From Chitinophagaceae bacterium (GTDB lineage Bacteria; Bacteroidota; Bacteroidia; Chitinophagales; Chitinophagaceae): a stretch of DNA of 64,000 nucleotides. Both the position numbers and the translations under genes were made by a program. How positions within the stretch are numbered: position 1 is the first letter of the stretch; every line of letters starts with the position of its first letter. Under the pieces are notes generated by a model. It was not told the origin of the DNA. It saw only the letters and a list, made by a program, of their open reading frames with translations, and did not search any database. The stretch lies in assembly GCA_016708765.1 (NCBI GenBank), contig JADJFD010000001.1, positions 806,001 through 870,000 of the forward strand. Reading direction: 5' to 3'. Positions 17,628 through 27,296 of the stretch are shown here, in pieces.

Positions 17628-18212
17628 ATGCAAAAGATTAAAAATATAATTCAGTCTTCTATAGATACGAAGCAGAAGATATTAAAGAATGAAGAACTCA
17701 TATCTACTATTGAAAAAGTAGTTGAAGTAGTCACTGCTGCTTTTAAAAATGGTAATAGAGTTTATTTTTGTGGAAATGGCGGTAGTGCTGCTGATGCACA
17801 ACACTTGGCAGCAGAGTTTTCTGGTCGTTTTTATACAGATAGAAAAGCATTACCAGCAGAAGCATTGCATTGCAATACATCTTACCTTACAGCGGTTGCT
17901 AATGATTATGGATATGATGTTGTCTACTCAAGAATGATTGATGGTATTGGTGAAAAAGGTGATGTGCTGATTGGCCTTTCAACTTCTGGCAATTCTGTCA
18001 ATATTATTAAAGCATTTGAAGTTGCAAGAGAAAAAGGAATTCATACAGTTAGTTTTACCGGAACGACGGGCGGAGAAATGAAATCTATGAGTGATTACTT
18101 AATTAATGTTCCTTCAGCTGATACGCCTCGAATACAAGAAAGCCATATTACGATTGGACATATCATTTGTCAGTTGGTGGAAGAAAAAGTATTCAACGCC
18201 CCAAACCCCTAA
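17628..18212 (+). CDS. gmhA: Phosphoheptose isomerase (SIS domain)
   Basis: Converts sedoheptulose 7-phosphate to D-glycero-D-manno-heptose 7-phosphate, the first step of activated-heptose synthesis. 194 residues, one SIS domain: FCGNGGSAADAQHLAAEF at about 47-64, the phosphate-binding GLSTSGNSVNIIKA at about 115-128, and the C-terminal QESHITIGHIICQLVE with the catalytic His. Length and motifs match GmhA. The final residues fall inside a CCCCTAAAGGGG repeat, so the C-terminal tail was probably altered by repeat insertion. Confidence 0.92.
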   Translation: MQKIKNIIQSSIDTKQKILKNEELISTIEKVVEVVTAAFKNGNRVYFCGNGGSAADAQHLAAEFSGRFYTDRKALPAEALHCNTSYLTAVANDYGYDVVYSRMIDGIGEKGDVLIGLSTSGNSVNIIKAFEVAREKGIHTVSFTGTTGGEMKSMSDYLINVPSADTPRIQESHITIGHIICQLVEEKVFNAPNP

Positions 18213-18233
18213 AGGGGCTTAATAAAAATCTTT

Positions 18234-19472
18234 ATGGTAAAAGAAGTTATTGTTTTAGCTGGCGGATTAGGCACAAGACTTCGGAATGCTGTTCCCGATT
18301 TACCAAAGTGCATGGCACCTGTTGCAGGGCGGCCATTTCTTTTTTATGTTATTAATTATCTGAGAAGTCAGGGAATTGAAAAATTTATTTTCTCCCTTGG
18401 TTATAGGCATGAAGTAATTGAAGAATATCTGAACGAACAATTCCCAACACTTAATTATGAATGTACTGTAGAAGAAGAACCATTAGGGACTGGTGGCGCC
18501 ATTCAATTAGCCTGTACTAAAACAACTGAAGAAAATGTGTTAATCACCAACGGAGATACAATTTTTAAAATTCATATTGATGAACTAGCAACAGTGCATT
18601 ATAAAAATACTGCAGATGCTACTTTGGGTTTAAAGCCAATGACAGATTTTGATCGTTATGGAATTGTGGAAATAAATGAGAAAAATGCCATTACAAGTTT
18701 TCAGGAAAAGCAATTTTGTAAACAAGGAAATATTAATGGAGGAGTATACCTATTAAACGTAAAGGCACTTCTTAACACTAAATGGCCGGGAAAATTTGCA
18801 TTTGAAAAGGATTTTTTAGAAACTCAAAAGTTCAGACTATTCGGCTCAGTTCAAGATAAATATTTTATTGATATCGGCATACCTGAAGATTATTGCAAAG
18901 CACAAGCTGAATTTGCAAAACCTGTTCTTAATTTAAAAGCAATTGATAAAAGCTGGACTATATTTATTGACCGGGACGGTGTTATTAATCATGAAAAAAA
19001 AGAAGACTACATCAAGAACTGGGATGAGTTTCGATTTTATGAAGGCATTAAAGAAGCGTTCCAAGTATTGAATAAGAAGTTTGGTAAAATTGTCGTCGTC
19101 AGTAATCAAAGAGGTGTTGGCAGAGAATTGATGACAGAAACAGATTTGCATAATATTCACCAGTATATGACCAAAGAAATTGTTACTGCCGGCGGTCGTA
19201 TTGATAAGATCTATTATTGTACCAGCACAGATAACAAACATCCTAATCGAAAACCAAATCCTGGGATGGCCTTTTTAGCAAAAGCTGATTATCCTGGAAT
19301 TGACCTTAACAAATCAATCATGATTGGTAACAAACTCAGCGATATGCGGTTTGGAAGGAATGCGGGCATTTACACAATATTTGTTGCCACCACAAACCCG
19401 GATACCGCCTTTCCTCATATTGATATTGATAACAGGTTCGGCTCTCTACCCGATTTTGTCAAAGCTTTATAA
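18234..19472 (+). CDS. Fusion: heptose-1-phosphate guanylyltransferase (HddC-like) with heptose-bisphosphatase (GmhB-like)
   Basis: 412 residues, two enzymes in one chain. Residues about 1-230 are a nucleotidyltransferase (LAGGLGTRLRNAVPDLPK, EEPLGTGGAIQLA, NGDTIFKI). Residues about 237-412 are a HAD phosphatase (FIDRDGVINHEKK, VVSNQRGVGR, and MIGNKLSDMRFGRNAGI). HAD motif I keeps DxD. The Cys/His zinc loop of classical GmhB is reduced to CTSTDNKHPNRKPNPGM. Together they would remove the C7 phosphate and attach GMP, giving GDP-D-glycero-alpha-D-manno-heptose, and so complete the pathway with hddA and gmhA next door. Nucleotide preference (GDP) is inferred from the pathway. Confidence 0.85.
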   Translation: MVKEVIVLAGGLGTRLRNAVPDLPKCMAPVAGRPFLFYVINYLRSQGIEKFIFSLGYRHEVIEEYLNEQFPTLNYECTVEEEPLGTGGAIQLACTKTTEENVLITNGDTIFKIHIDELATVHYKNTADATLGLKPMTDFDRYGIVEINEKNAITSFQEKQFCKQGNINGGVYLLNVKALLNTKWPGKFAFEKDFLETQKFRLFGSVQDKYFIDIGIPEDYCKAQAEFAKPVLNLKAIDKSWTIFIDRDGVINHEKKEDYIKNWDEFRFYEGIKEAFQVLNKKFGKIVVVSNQRGVGRELMTETDLHNIHQYMTKEIVTAGGRIDKIYYCTSTDNKHPNRKPNPGMAFLAKADYPGIDLNKSIMIGNKLSDMRFGRNAGIYTIFVATTNPDTAFPHIDIDNRFGSLPDFVKAL

Positions 19473-19601
19473 ATCGTTATAAAATTTTTGTCAATTTTTT
19501 TCGTTTAGCCACCTTAAACACAGCATAAAGGTGCAACCAGCCTATCCTGTTAAGCATCTTTATGAAGTCGTAACTTAGCATATAAAATCAAAATTCATCC
19601 G

Positions 19602-20597
19602 GTGAAAAAATATTCTTTCGTTTTACTTCCTATTGTTCTGTTGCTTTCATTTTCGCAAGCAACATTCGCCCAAAAAATAAATGCGGCCGACATGAAAAAA
19701 CTACAGGCTAAGGAAGATACCTTAAAGGAATATTCATATTACCTGAATACCGATACATTGCAAGAAGATCGGATGGTATCTGACAGCGTTTTTACGAAAG
19801 TGTTGGTACGGGCTTTGTTGGTCAAAAATTCCTTCTACTACCCTTTCGATTCTGTTTTAGGTATTTCTAAAATATATTCACCAGACACTTCTTTCCGCAT
19901 TATAACCTGGAGTCTTACTTACGACGATTATTATTCAAGGCAGCGGGGTGCCATTCAAATGAGAACAGCAGACGGCTCACTAAGACTCTTTCCGCTTCGA
20001 GACGTTTCAGAATTTACTGCTAAGGCAGAAGATTCTGTCCGTACAAGAAGCAATTGGATTGGCGCCATGTACTATAACATGATAAAGACGCAGCACAAGG
20101 GTAAAAATTTCTATACCTTATTTGGCTTTGACCCCTTTGGCGTACAGAGCAGTATGAAGTGGATTGAAGTACTCACATTTAACGAAAAAAGAGAACCTGT
20201 TTTTGGCGGACCTTTCTTCACTTATGAAAATGATTCAATTCCAAAACCACCAAAGTATAGGATTGGAGTAGAGTTTAAAAAAGGTGCCAGAATCCTGGCA
20301 AACTATATTCCTGAAGAAGAAATAATTTTAGTTGATCACCTTATTTCTGAAACTGACCAGCCTGAATTAGCCTGGACCTTTATTCCCGATGGCGATCAAG
20401 AAGGTTATAAATGGGAAAATGGCAAATGGGTGCACATAAATAAAGTGTTCACATTTAAATTGCAGGATGGACAAGCACCTAACGAAGACCCAATCTTAGA
20501 CGCTAAAGGCAAGAAGGACGAAAAGAAACTACAGGAAAAAAGCGATAAGAATAAAAAGAAGGATAACGAAAAGGTGCCAATAAACTACGATAATTAA
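19602..20597 (+). CDS. Uncharacterised secreted protein
   Basis: 331 residues with a clear signal peptide (residues 1-23, hydrophobic, ending TFAQ). The mature part has no recognised domain; it is mostly beta-rich with a Lys/Asp/Glu-rich, disordered C-terminal tail of about 45 residues. GTG at 19602 is the start. It stands between the heptose genes and the glycan exporter with separate leader sequence. A resemblance to gliding-motility GldN was considered and not supported. Confidence 0.7.
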   Translation: MKKYSFVLLPIVLLLSFSQATFAQKINAADMKKLQAKEDTLKEYSYYLNTDTLQEDRMVSDSVFTKVLVRALLVKNSFYYPFDSVLGISKIYSPDTSFRIITWSLTYDDYYSRQRGAIQMRTADGSLRLFPLRDVSEFTAKAEDSVRTRSNWIGAMYYNMIKTQHKGKNFYTLFGFDPFGVQSSMKWIEVLTFNEKREPVFGGPFFTYENDSIPKPPKYRIGVEFKKGARILANYIPEEEIILVDHLISETDQPELAWTFIPDGDQEGYKWENGKWVHINKVFTFKLQDGQAPNEDPILDAKGKKDEKKLQEKSDKNKKKDNEKVPINYDN

Positions 20598-20644
20598 CGG
20601 CAGGCAATTTTCACTTTCACCGGGCAATGGCTATCTTTAGGGCC

Positions 20645-21468
20645 ATGTCTAAATTCATCCAGCACATCAAGCCACCTTCGGGCTTTTCATTGGGATTGAA
20701 AGAGTTATGGCAGTACCGTGAACTTTTTTATTTCTTTACCTGGCGAGATATTAAGGTTAAATACAAACAAACATACCTAGGCATCATATGGGCTTTATTA
20801 CAGCCTTTAGGAATGATGGTCATTTTTACTTTTTTATTTTCAAAGACATTGAAAATTGATTCCGGAAATGTGGCTTACCCCTTATTTGTTTTGTCGGGTT
20901 TAATTCTTTGGAATCTGTTTAGCTCATCAGTATCTCATGCTGGTGAAAGCATGATTCAAAATTCTAACATCATCAAAAAAATATATTTCCCTCGTTTAAT
21001 CATTCCCGGCTCAGCAATATTAGTTGCCTTCTTTGATTTTATAATGGGATTATTGATTTTTGTTGTGCTTTGCATAATCTATAAACAATCTATCAGTTGG
21101 CAAGCTGTATTATATTTCCCTGCGGGAATAATTATTGTTTTGCTTGCAGCTTTTGGTATTGGAACTTTTTTAGCAGCACTAAATGTAAAATTCCGTGACT
21201 TTAGATATACCATTCCCTTCCTTTTACAGGTTCTATTTTTGCTTCTCAAATAATATATCCGTTATTTTCAATACAACAGCAATGGCTTAAATATCTGCTA
21301 GCCATTAATCCGATGAATGCAGCAATTGAATTATTCAGGTCTCCACTCTCTGGCACTTCGCCGGATTTTGCTGTTATTGGTATTGGCGTGCTAAGTACTT
21401 TACTATTCTTTGCTATGGGTATTTTTTATTTCCGTAAAACAGAATCTTATTTCGCCGATCTTTCCTGA
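20645..21468 (+). CDS. ABC-2 type polysaccharide export permease (Wzm-like), one-base frameshift
   Basis: Membrane part of an O-antigen/teichoic-acid-type exporter. The first frame gives about 200 residues with the amphipathic start and six-helix pattern: WRDIKVKYKQTYLGIIWALL, then GLILWNLFSSSV and the conserved NVKFRDFRYTIPFLLQ. It ends early at 21253, but the +1 frame continues as ASQIIYPLFSI, LAINPMNAAIELFRS and a last helix to TGA 21466-21468. Adding one T to the T5 run at 21236-21240 joins them into a normal about 275-residue permease. Start at ATG 20645 is chosen because a TATCTTTAG box just upstream may be the -7 element; an in-frame ATG at 20627 also exists. The stop overlaps the ATPase start (TGATG). 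Confidence 0.88.
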
Positions 21469-22685
21469 TGAAACCAGCCATTGAAATACGAAACCTTGGT
21501 AAAGAGTATACGCTTGCTTCGGCACAGCCATATATCTCATTAAGAGATGTTATAGCAGGTTCAATGAAAAATATCTTTCAACCTTCAAAAAATAAAAAAG
21601 AAAAGTTCTGGGCCTTAGAAGATATTAATGCTAACATTATGCCTGGTGAAAGAGTTGGAATAATTGGTAGAAATGGAGCAGGTAAAAGCACTCTATTAAA
21701 AATAATCAGTCGCATCACTCCGCCAACAACTGGTGAAGCTATTATTCGTGGAAGAGTTGGAAGTTTGTTAGAAGTTGGAACCGGCTTTCACAATGAACTA
21801 ACAGGCAGAGAAAATATTTATCTCAATGGTTCAATACTAGGCTTAAAGAGAGCAGAAATTACAAAACAATTAGACCAAATCATTGATTTCAGCGGTATTG
21901 AAAAATTTATTGATATGCCGTTAAAACATTACAGCAGTGGCATGCAGTTGCGTTTGGCTTTTGCTGTGGCAGCTCATCTTGAGTCAGAAATATTATTAAT
22001 TGACGAAGTGCTAGCTGTCGGTGATATTGAATTTCAAAAAAAATGTTTGGGCAAAATGGAAGAAGTGAGTAATAAGGATGGACGAACGATTTTGTTTGTG
22101 AGTCATGATTTGGGTGCTGTATCAACGTTAACTGAAAAATCAATCTTACTAAATAAAGGCAATATTGTCAAAATTGATCATACTGAAAATATTATTAGCG
22201 ATTATGCAGGATTGATTTCAAAAGAAAAAATATATAAAAGTACTTCAATTAAAAGCATACCTGCAATTACCCGAGTTGAATTACTTACTTCAGAAATGGG
22301 GAGTTTACAAGGTCATGCAAAACCTATGTCAATCGAATTTGAGATCAGTATGCCAAATAGCGATATCCCAAACATGGCTTTGTCATTCCAAATTTTTAAT
22401 AATTTAAATCAACCTCTCTTATTTAACTGGATATTTGATATTGAAAATAAAATATGCAGATTGGAAGGGAAGAATACTATAAGATTCACTTATCCTTCTT
22501 TTCGATTATATAAAGGAGATTATTATTTAAAAGTGCATCTCGCTGAAACAAAAGGAAGAAATAAATATGAAGAAATCGAATGTTGCCATTTCACTGTGGA
22601 AATGATTAATATTAAAGCACCTGAATGGGGATGGCAAAATAATGTTACACAATTTATTGACGAGGGAAAATGGACTAACATGTAA
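21468..22685 (+). CDS. ABC transporter ATPase with C-terminal glycan-recognition-like domain (Wzt-like)
   Basis: Energises export of a lipid-linked polysaccharide across the inner membrane with the upstream permease. 405 residues. Residues about 1-250 are the ATPase: Walker A GRNGAGKST, signature HYSSGMQLRLAF, Walker B LLIDEVLAVGD, switch His in FVSHD. Residues about 265-400 form a beta-sandwich-like Wzt C-terminal domain. In characterised Wzt proteins this domain binds the capped, often methylated, non-reducing end of the glycan. The methyltransferase encoded immediately downstream and overlapping its 3' end fits such a cap. Confidence 0.9.
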   Translation: MKPAIEIRNLGKEYTLASAQPYISLRDVIAGSMKNIFQPSKNKKEKFWALEDINANIMPGERVGIIGRNGAGKSTLLKIISRITPPTTGEAIIRGRVGSLLEVGTGFHNELTGRENIYLNGSILGLKRAEITKQLDQIIDFSGIEKFIDMPLKHYSSGMQLRLAFAVAAHLESEILLIDEVLAVGDIEFQKKCLGKMEEVSNKDGRTILFVSHDLGAVSTLTEKSILLNKGNIVKIDHTENIISDYAGLISKEKIYKSTSIKSIPAITRVELLTSEMGSLQGHAKPMSIEFEISMPNSDIPNMALSFQIFNNLNQPLLFNWIFDIENKICRLEGKNTIRFTYPSFRLYKGDYYLKVHLAETKGRNKYEEIECCHFTVEMINIKAPEWGWQNNVTQFIDEGKWTNM

Positions 22686-23449
22686 TAACTTGGAGACACC
22701 AAAAAAATATATTGACAGTTTTTATGACATCCACCAGGAATCAACGATAAATTCAGCAAGAGGGGTAATTCCAGTGATTTGCAAGTATATCACTCCGTCA
22801 AATATTTTAGATGTAGGCTGTGGCAATGGCGCCTGGCTAAAAGTCTGGAAAGAATTCGGAATCAATCATGTATTGGGTTTTGATGCAGAGCATATAAACA
22901 CTGAAGAGCTTTTAATAAATAAAAATGAGTTTAAATGCATCGATTTAAATAAAGGTTTTATTGTTGAAACTAAATTCGATTTAGTGACATGCCTTGAAGT
23001 TGCCGAACATCTAACACCAGAGTCATCAGATTTATTTGTCGAATCCCTTTGCAAATCTGGTAATGTTATTTTATTTTCAGCAGCCATTCCCGGTCAGGAA
23101 GGTACATTACATTTGAATGAACAGTATCCGGATTATTGGGTTACTTTATTTGCTAACAACGGATTCGAAGTATTTGATTGCATACGATTCCAAATATGGA
23201 ATGACGATTCTATTTCACCTTGGTATAAACAAAATATTTTCTTTTTTCTAAATAAAAACACAAAAAACAATTACCCTGAAATTTCAAAAAGGAAATTCAA
23301 TGCCACTAAAAGTTATTCATCCACAACTTTTTGAATACAAACTCGCCCAAGTTATTCATTATAAAAAAAATATAAAAAATCCAGTTGCTGTATTCGTATA
23401 TTTTATTAAAAAGTATTTAAAGGGGTTAATTAATTTTATAAAAAAATGA
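22642..23449 (+). CDS. Class I SAM-dependent methyltransferase of the glycan locus, frameshifted near its end
   Basis: Motif I is ILDVGCGNGAWLKVW, followed by LGFDAEHI and LVTCLEVAEHLTPES, typical of small Methyltransf_11/23-type enzymes. The frame ends at 23334, but the +1 frame over 23300-23449 encodes a matching tail (PLKVIHPQLFEYKLAQV) with no separate ribosome site, so one surplus base, probably in an A-run between 23255 and 23295, splits the gene. The start is uncertain: the ATG at 22642 overlaps wzt by 44 bp, whereas a TTG at 22690 follows the wzt stop. Methylation of the exported glycan is inferred from position. Confidence 0.8.
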
Positions 23450-23467
23450 GGAAATAAATCAGTTAAA

Positions 23468-24238
23468 ATGACTCCTGTTCTCTCAATAATAATACCCTGC
23501 TACAATCTTGGTCAGTATTTACAAGAAGCAATAGAGAGTGTTGAATTACATGCTAATAAAAATATATTTGAAATAGTTATAGTAAACGATGGCTCCACAG
23601 AAGAATATACAATCACTATTTTGGCCGAACTAGAAAAAAAGGGATATCATATCATTCATCAGAATAATGAAGGGTTGAGTGGAGCAAGAAATAAAGGAAT
23701 TGAAGCTGCAAAAGGGAAGTATATATTACCACTTGATGCTGACAATAAAATAAATCCTTTATATATAACAAAAGGAATATCGATACTTGAGAATAATATT
23801 AAAGTTGGAATAGTTTATGGAGATTCAAAGCATTTTGGTGAAGAAAAAAGAATTTTTAAACCCGGCAAATTCAGTTTGAAAAAACTGTTAATTGAAAATT
23901 ATATTGATGCTTGCATTGTATTTCGAAAAAAAATTTGGGAACAAGCCCAAGGATATGACACAAAACTTAGCTTGTTTGAAGATTGGGATTTTAATCTTAC
24001 TGCAGCAAAATTAGGATGGGAGTTTTATTACATCCCTGAAATAATGTTTGAGTATCGCATAAGATTTAACTCAATGCAAAGAATAGGTAAAAGACTTGAA
24101 GAAAATAAAAGTTTTGTTATTAATAAACATGGCTCACTTTATAGAAATGAATTTTTAAAGACTATCACAATTTCCAGCAGGTTAAAATCATCCTTGTATG
24201 ACTTGTGGTGCAAGATAAAAAGGAAACCAAATTATTAA
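23468..24238 (+). CDS. Family 2 glycosyltransferase
   Basis: 256 residues, GT-A fold. IIIPCYNLGQYLQEAIESV at the N-terminus, VNDGSTEEY at about 39-47, the metal-binding region LPLDADNKI at about 89-97 and an acceptor-side EDWDF near 174. No membrane segment. It begins the second half of the glycosyltransferase block and is followed after 15 bp by the next gene. Acceptor and donor are unknown. Confidence 0.88.
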   Translation: MTPVLSIIIPCYNLGQYLQEAIESVELHANKNIFEIVIVNDGSTEEYTITILAELEKKGYHIIHQNNEGLSGARNKGIEAAKGKYILPLDADNKINPLYITKGISILENNIKVGIVYGDSKHFGEEKRIFKPGKFSLKKLLIENYIDACIVFRKKIWEQAQGYDTKLSLFEDWDFNLTAAKLGWEFYYIPEIMFEYRIRFNSMQRIGKRLEENKSFVINKHGSLYRNEFLKTITISSRLKSSLYDLWCKIKRKPNY

Positions 24239-24253
24239 ACAGATTACTTTGAA

Positions 24254-25201
24254 ATGAATACTTTTTGTACCATTATCACTTCGGATTATATCCCTTTTGC
24301 CAAGGCATTGTTTAATTCATTGCAAAAATATAATAATTCCTGCCTGATTCATGTATTGATTGCGGACAATGACCGGAATTTTGAAGTCACAGAAAATTTT
24401 CACACCATTTCTTTGTCTGAAATATCAGAAAATAAACTATTCAAAGAGATTGAAAAAAAATATGCCTATACTAATTCAGATTTCTTCCGATGGTCTCTTA
24501 AGCCAATTTTAATGCGTTATCTTTTGGAAAGAGAATTTGAAAAGGTTATTTTTCTAGACCCTGATATATACTTTGTAGGGAACTATAATTTTCTTTTCGA
24601 TAAACTTGATACCTCATCCATGTTATTAACTCCGCACTGGAGCAATACGGACCCTTATTTCTTAGAAGAAAGCCTTATCTATATCTTGAGAAATGGCTTA
24701 TTTAATGCCGGATTTGTAGGTGCTTGCAAAAAAGGGATTGATGCATTGAAGTGGTGGGCTGAAGCTTGTCATATGAATATAGCCAAGCGAGAAGAACTTG
24801 GTATTTATGTAGATCAAAAGTACTTGGATGTTTTACCAGTAGAATTTCCGGGAGTTGAAATTGTGAGACATCGTGGTTGCAATATTGCATGCTGGAATAT
24901 GAACTCTAACAAAAGAAGTATGGTTGATGGCAAGCTACTTATTAATAATCAATTCGAACCAGTGTTTATACATTTTACAAAAGATACAATCCGGCATATA
25001 CTGAACCTGAACGATTATCAGCTACGTCCATACCTGGATGAATATGCAAATGAATTCACTAAACAGGGATTTCAGCTACAGGAACTATTAGCAGGCATTG
25101 ATATCCAGGAAAAACACACTATCTTAAAAAAAATAAAAAGGAAAGTATTATTAAAAACACGGCTTAAAAGGTGGTTACTGAAAATTTCTAAAAGTATTTA
25201 G
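24254..25201 (+). CDS. GT-A fold sugar transferase, tandem paralogue 1
   Basis: 315 residues. The N-terminus FCTIITSDYIPFAKALFNSL and the motif VIFLDPDIYFVG (a DxD-type metal site near 95) place it in the nucleotide-diphospho-sugar transferase group related to GT8-like enzymes. Later blocks GLFNAGFVGACKKGIDAL, DQKYLD and IVRHRGCNIACWN resemble the substrate-binding half. It shares these blocks in order with the next gene, so the two arose by tandem duplication. The C-terminus is basic and may associate with the membrane. Confidence 0.8.
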   Translation: MNTFCTIITSDYIPFAKALFNSLQKYNNSCLIHVLIADNDRNFEVTENFHTISLSEISENKLFKEIEKKYAYTNSDFFRWSLKPILMRYLLEREFEKVIFLDPDIYFVGNYNFLFDKLDTSSMLLTPHWSNTDPYFLEESLIYILRNGLFNAGFVGACKKGIDALKWWAEACHMNIAKREELGIYVDQKYLDVLPVEFPGVEIVRHRGCNIACWNMNSNKRSMVDGKLLINNQFEPVFIHFTKDTIRHILNLNDYQLRPYLDEYANEFTKQGFQLQELLAGIDIQEKHTILKKIKRKVLLKTRLKRWLLKISKSI

Positions 25202-25240
25202 CAGGTCTGGTCTCCGGATTAATCAATCTTTACAAACAAT

Positions 25241-26179
25241 ATGCAAACCTTTTGCACCATAGTAACATCAGAATTTATTCCTTTTGCGAAGGTATTGTAC
25301 AGTTCACTGGTAAAGTTTAAACCCAGCACAACACTACAAGTGTTGGTTATTGGCGATACAAATATTGAATCAGAAAACAATCTTATAATCCATCCAGTTG
25401 CTTCACTAAAAAACTATCCGTTAGTTAAAAAACTGGAAGAAAAATATACCACTATAAATAATGATCAGTTTCGCTGGGCGTTAAAACCTGTTTTTCTTTC
25501 GCATCTTCTTGAACAATTTGATAAAGTAATTTACCTAGATGCAGATATTTATTTCGTTAATGACCCTTCTTTTCTTTTTACAGAATTAGATAATACGTCT
25601 ATACTGTTATCTCCTCATTGGGGTGAAACAAACCCTACACCCGACGAAGAGAAATTTCTCATGAATTTCAGAATTGGTTTATACAATGCTGGTTTTATTG
25701 GTGCATCAAAAAAAGCACTACCGGTACTTGAATGGTGGGCAACTGCCTGTTCGTATGAAATAAAACAAGATAATGAAAAAGGATTGTACGATGACCAACG
25801 ATACCTTGACTTAATTCCCATTATTGATCCAGACGCTAAAATGCTACGACATAAGGGGTGTAACATTGGTAGCTGGAACATCAATACTTGTAAAAGATCA
25901 ATTAAAAATGAAAATGTTTTTATAAACGAAGAGTTCCCCATAATCTTTATTCATTTTAATTACGAGACCATCCGACACATACTTAACGGAAATGATAATT
26001 TATTAACCCCTTATTTTAATCAATACGAAAAAGCTTTTAATCAAATTGACCAACCATTACAAGAATTTGTCCGAAAGCTAACTGAGTGGAAAAAGACAAA
26101 TTTCTTTCTATCACTCAAAAGAAAAACAAAAATAAGGTCCCGGATAAAAAAATGGCTATATAAACTAGCAACCAAATAG
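25241..26179 (+). CDS. GT-A fold sugar transferase, tandem paralogue 2
   Basis: 312 residues, colinear with the preceding gene: FCTIVTSEFIPFAKVLYSSL, VIYLDADIYFVND, GLYNAGFIGASKKALPVL, DQRYLD and RHKGCNIGSWN. The DxD is DAD here and DPD in the partner, and the N-terminal third diverges most, which hints at different donors or acceptors. Both keep a basic C-terminal tail. Spacing of 39 bp suggests one transcript. Confidence 0.8.
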   Translation: MQTFCTIVTSEFIPFAKVLYSSLVKFKPSTTLQVLVIGDTNIESENNLIIHPVASLKNYPLVKKLEEKYTTINNDQFRWALKPVFLSHLLEQFDKVIYLDADIYFVNDPSFLFTELDNTSILLSPHWGETNPTPDEEKFLMNFRIGLYNAGFIGASKKALPVLEWWATACSYEIKQDNEKGLYDDQRYLDLIPIIDPDAKMLRHKGCNIGSWNINTCKRSIKNENVFINEEFPIIFIHFNYETIRHILNGNDNLLTPYFNQYEKAFNQIDQPLQEFVRKLTEWKKTNFFLSLKRKTKIRSRIKKWLYKLATK

Positions 26180-26189
26180 CAAATACATT

Positions 26190-27296
26190 TTGAACAATAG
26201 CAAGAATAAAAAAATAGTAATCCTCTGCTCCCGCCTCGACCTGCCCGGTGGTATTGAAAGAGCTATTGTAAATACTGCAAATCTTTTTATTGAGAATAGT
26301 CATTCAGTAAGCATAATTATTCTTGACCATACTGAAGAAACATTTTATCCTATTGATAGTAAGGTAAACATAGTTCAACGACCTCTTTCCTTTGGGATTA
26401 CAAAAGATGGTAATATAATTACAAGAAAGCTAGGAATGCTTAGCGATGTATTACAATTGCGAAAACTATTAAAGAAGCTAAGCCCCGATATTGTCATAGC
26501 TACCGACTACCCTTTTGCCGTAGCTGCTATTCTTACAAGAATAAAAAAGCAAACAAAAGTATTTTCATGGGAGCACCATCACAGGTATGAATTGAATAAA
26601 AATCAATTCTGGACAAAGCTTTTTAATTACTCATATCCAGTACTTGATGCAGTAGTTTGCCTGAATGAAGATGAGAAAAAATTATTTCAACCACTCAACA
26701 AAAAATCCGTTGTAATACCAAATCTCATAAAAAGAGGTAACGATTTGGCATTGCTGAAAAACAAAACAATACTGACAATTGCCAGGCTTGTACATGTAAA
26801 AGGAATCGATCTATTAATTAGCACTGCTAAAAAAATCTTTCAGCAACATCCCGATTGGAGTTGGAAAGTTATAGGCACATGTGATGATGTTGAAAGTATT
26901 AAGAAAATAATTTTGCAGGAAGGTTTAGCCGAAAAACTAATCATTCAGATACCTGTTGATCACAATATAATATCAGAATATCTAAATGCCAGTATCTATG
27001 TAATGACCTCAAGGAATGAATGTTTTCCGATGGTTTTACTAGAAGCTCAATCTGTAGGATTGCCTTGCATTGCTTTTGATTGTGAAACTGGACCAAGACA
27101 TATTATTTCAACCAATGTTGATGGCATCTTAGTTGAAAAAGAAAACACAGATAAATTAGCCGAAGCTCTTTCTTCACTTATCACCAACGAAGGAGGAAGA
27201 ATACAAATGGGCAAAGCGGCTTTTGAAAATGTACAACGGTTTTCTCCTGATGCGATCTATAAACTTTGGGAAGAGAATATTCTACTTTATAAGTAA
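26190..27296 (+). CDS. Family 4 glycosyltransferase
   Basis: 368 residues, GT-B fold. The N-terminal VILCSRLDLPGGIERAIVNT is the acceptor-side glycine loop; LTIARLVHVKGIDLLISTA starts the donor domain, and NECFPMVLLEAQSVGLPCIAF is the E-x7-E motif region. The start is a TTG at 26190, ten bases after the previous stop; no earlier ATG is available. Its last 15 bases overlap the 3' end of the convergent TylF-like gene. Confidence 0.87.
   Translation: MNNSKNKKIVILCSRLDLPGGIERAIVNTANLFIENSHSVSIIILDHTEETFYPIDSKVNIVQRPLSFGITKDGNIITRKLGMLSDVLQLRKLLKKLSPDIVIATDYPFAVAAILTRIKKQTKVFSWEHHHRYELNKNQFWTKLFNYSYPVLDAVVCLNEDEKKLFQPLNKKSVVIPNLIKRGNDLALLKNKTILTIARLVHVKGIDLLISTAKKIFQQHPDWSWKVIGTCDDVESIKKIILQEGLAEKLIIQIPVDHNIISEYLNASIYVMTSRNECFPMVLLEAQSVGLPCIAFDCETGPRHIISTNVDGILVEKENTDKLAEALSSLITNEGGRIQMGKAAFENVQRFSPDAIYKLWEENILLYK

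Noticed and set aside
19602..20597. Assignment of the secreted protein as gliding-motility GldN
   Set aside because: Beyond a signal peptide and general beta-rich composition I see no GldN-specific motif, and no gldK/L/M neighbours are present.
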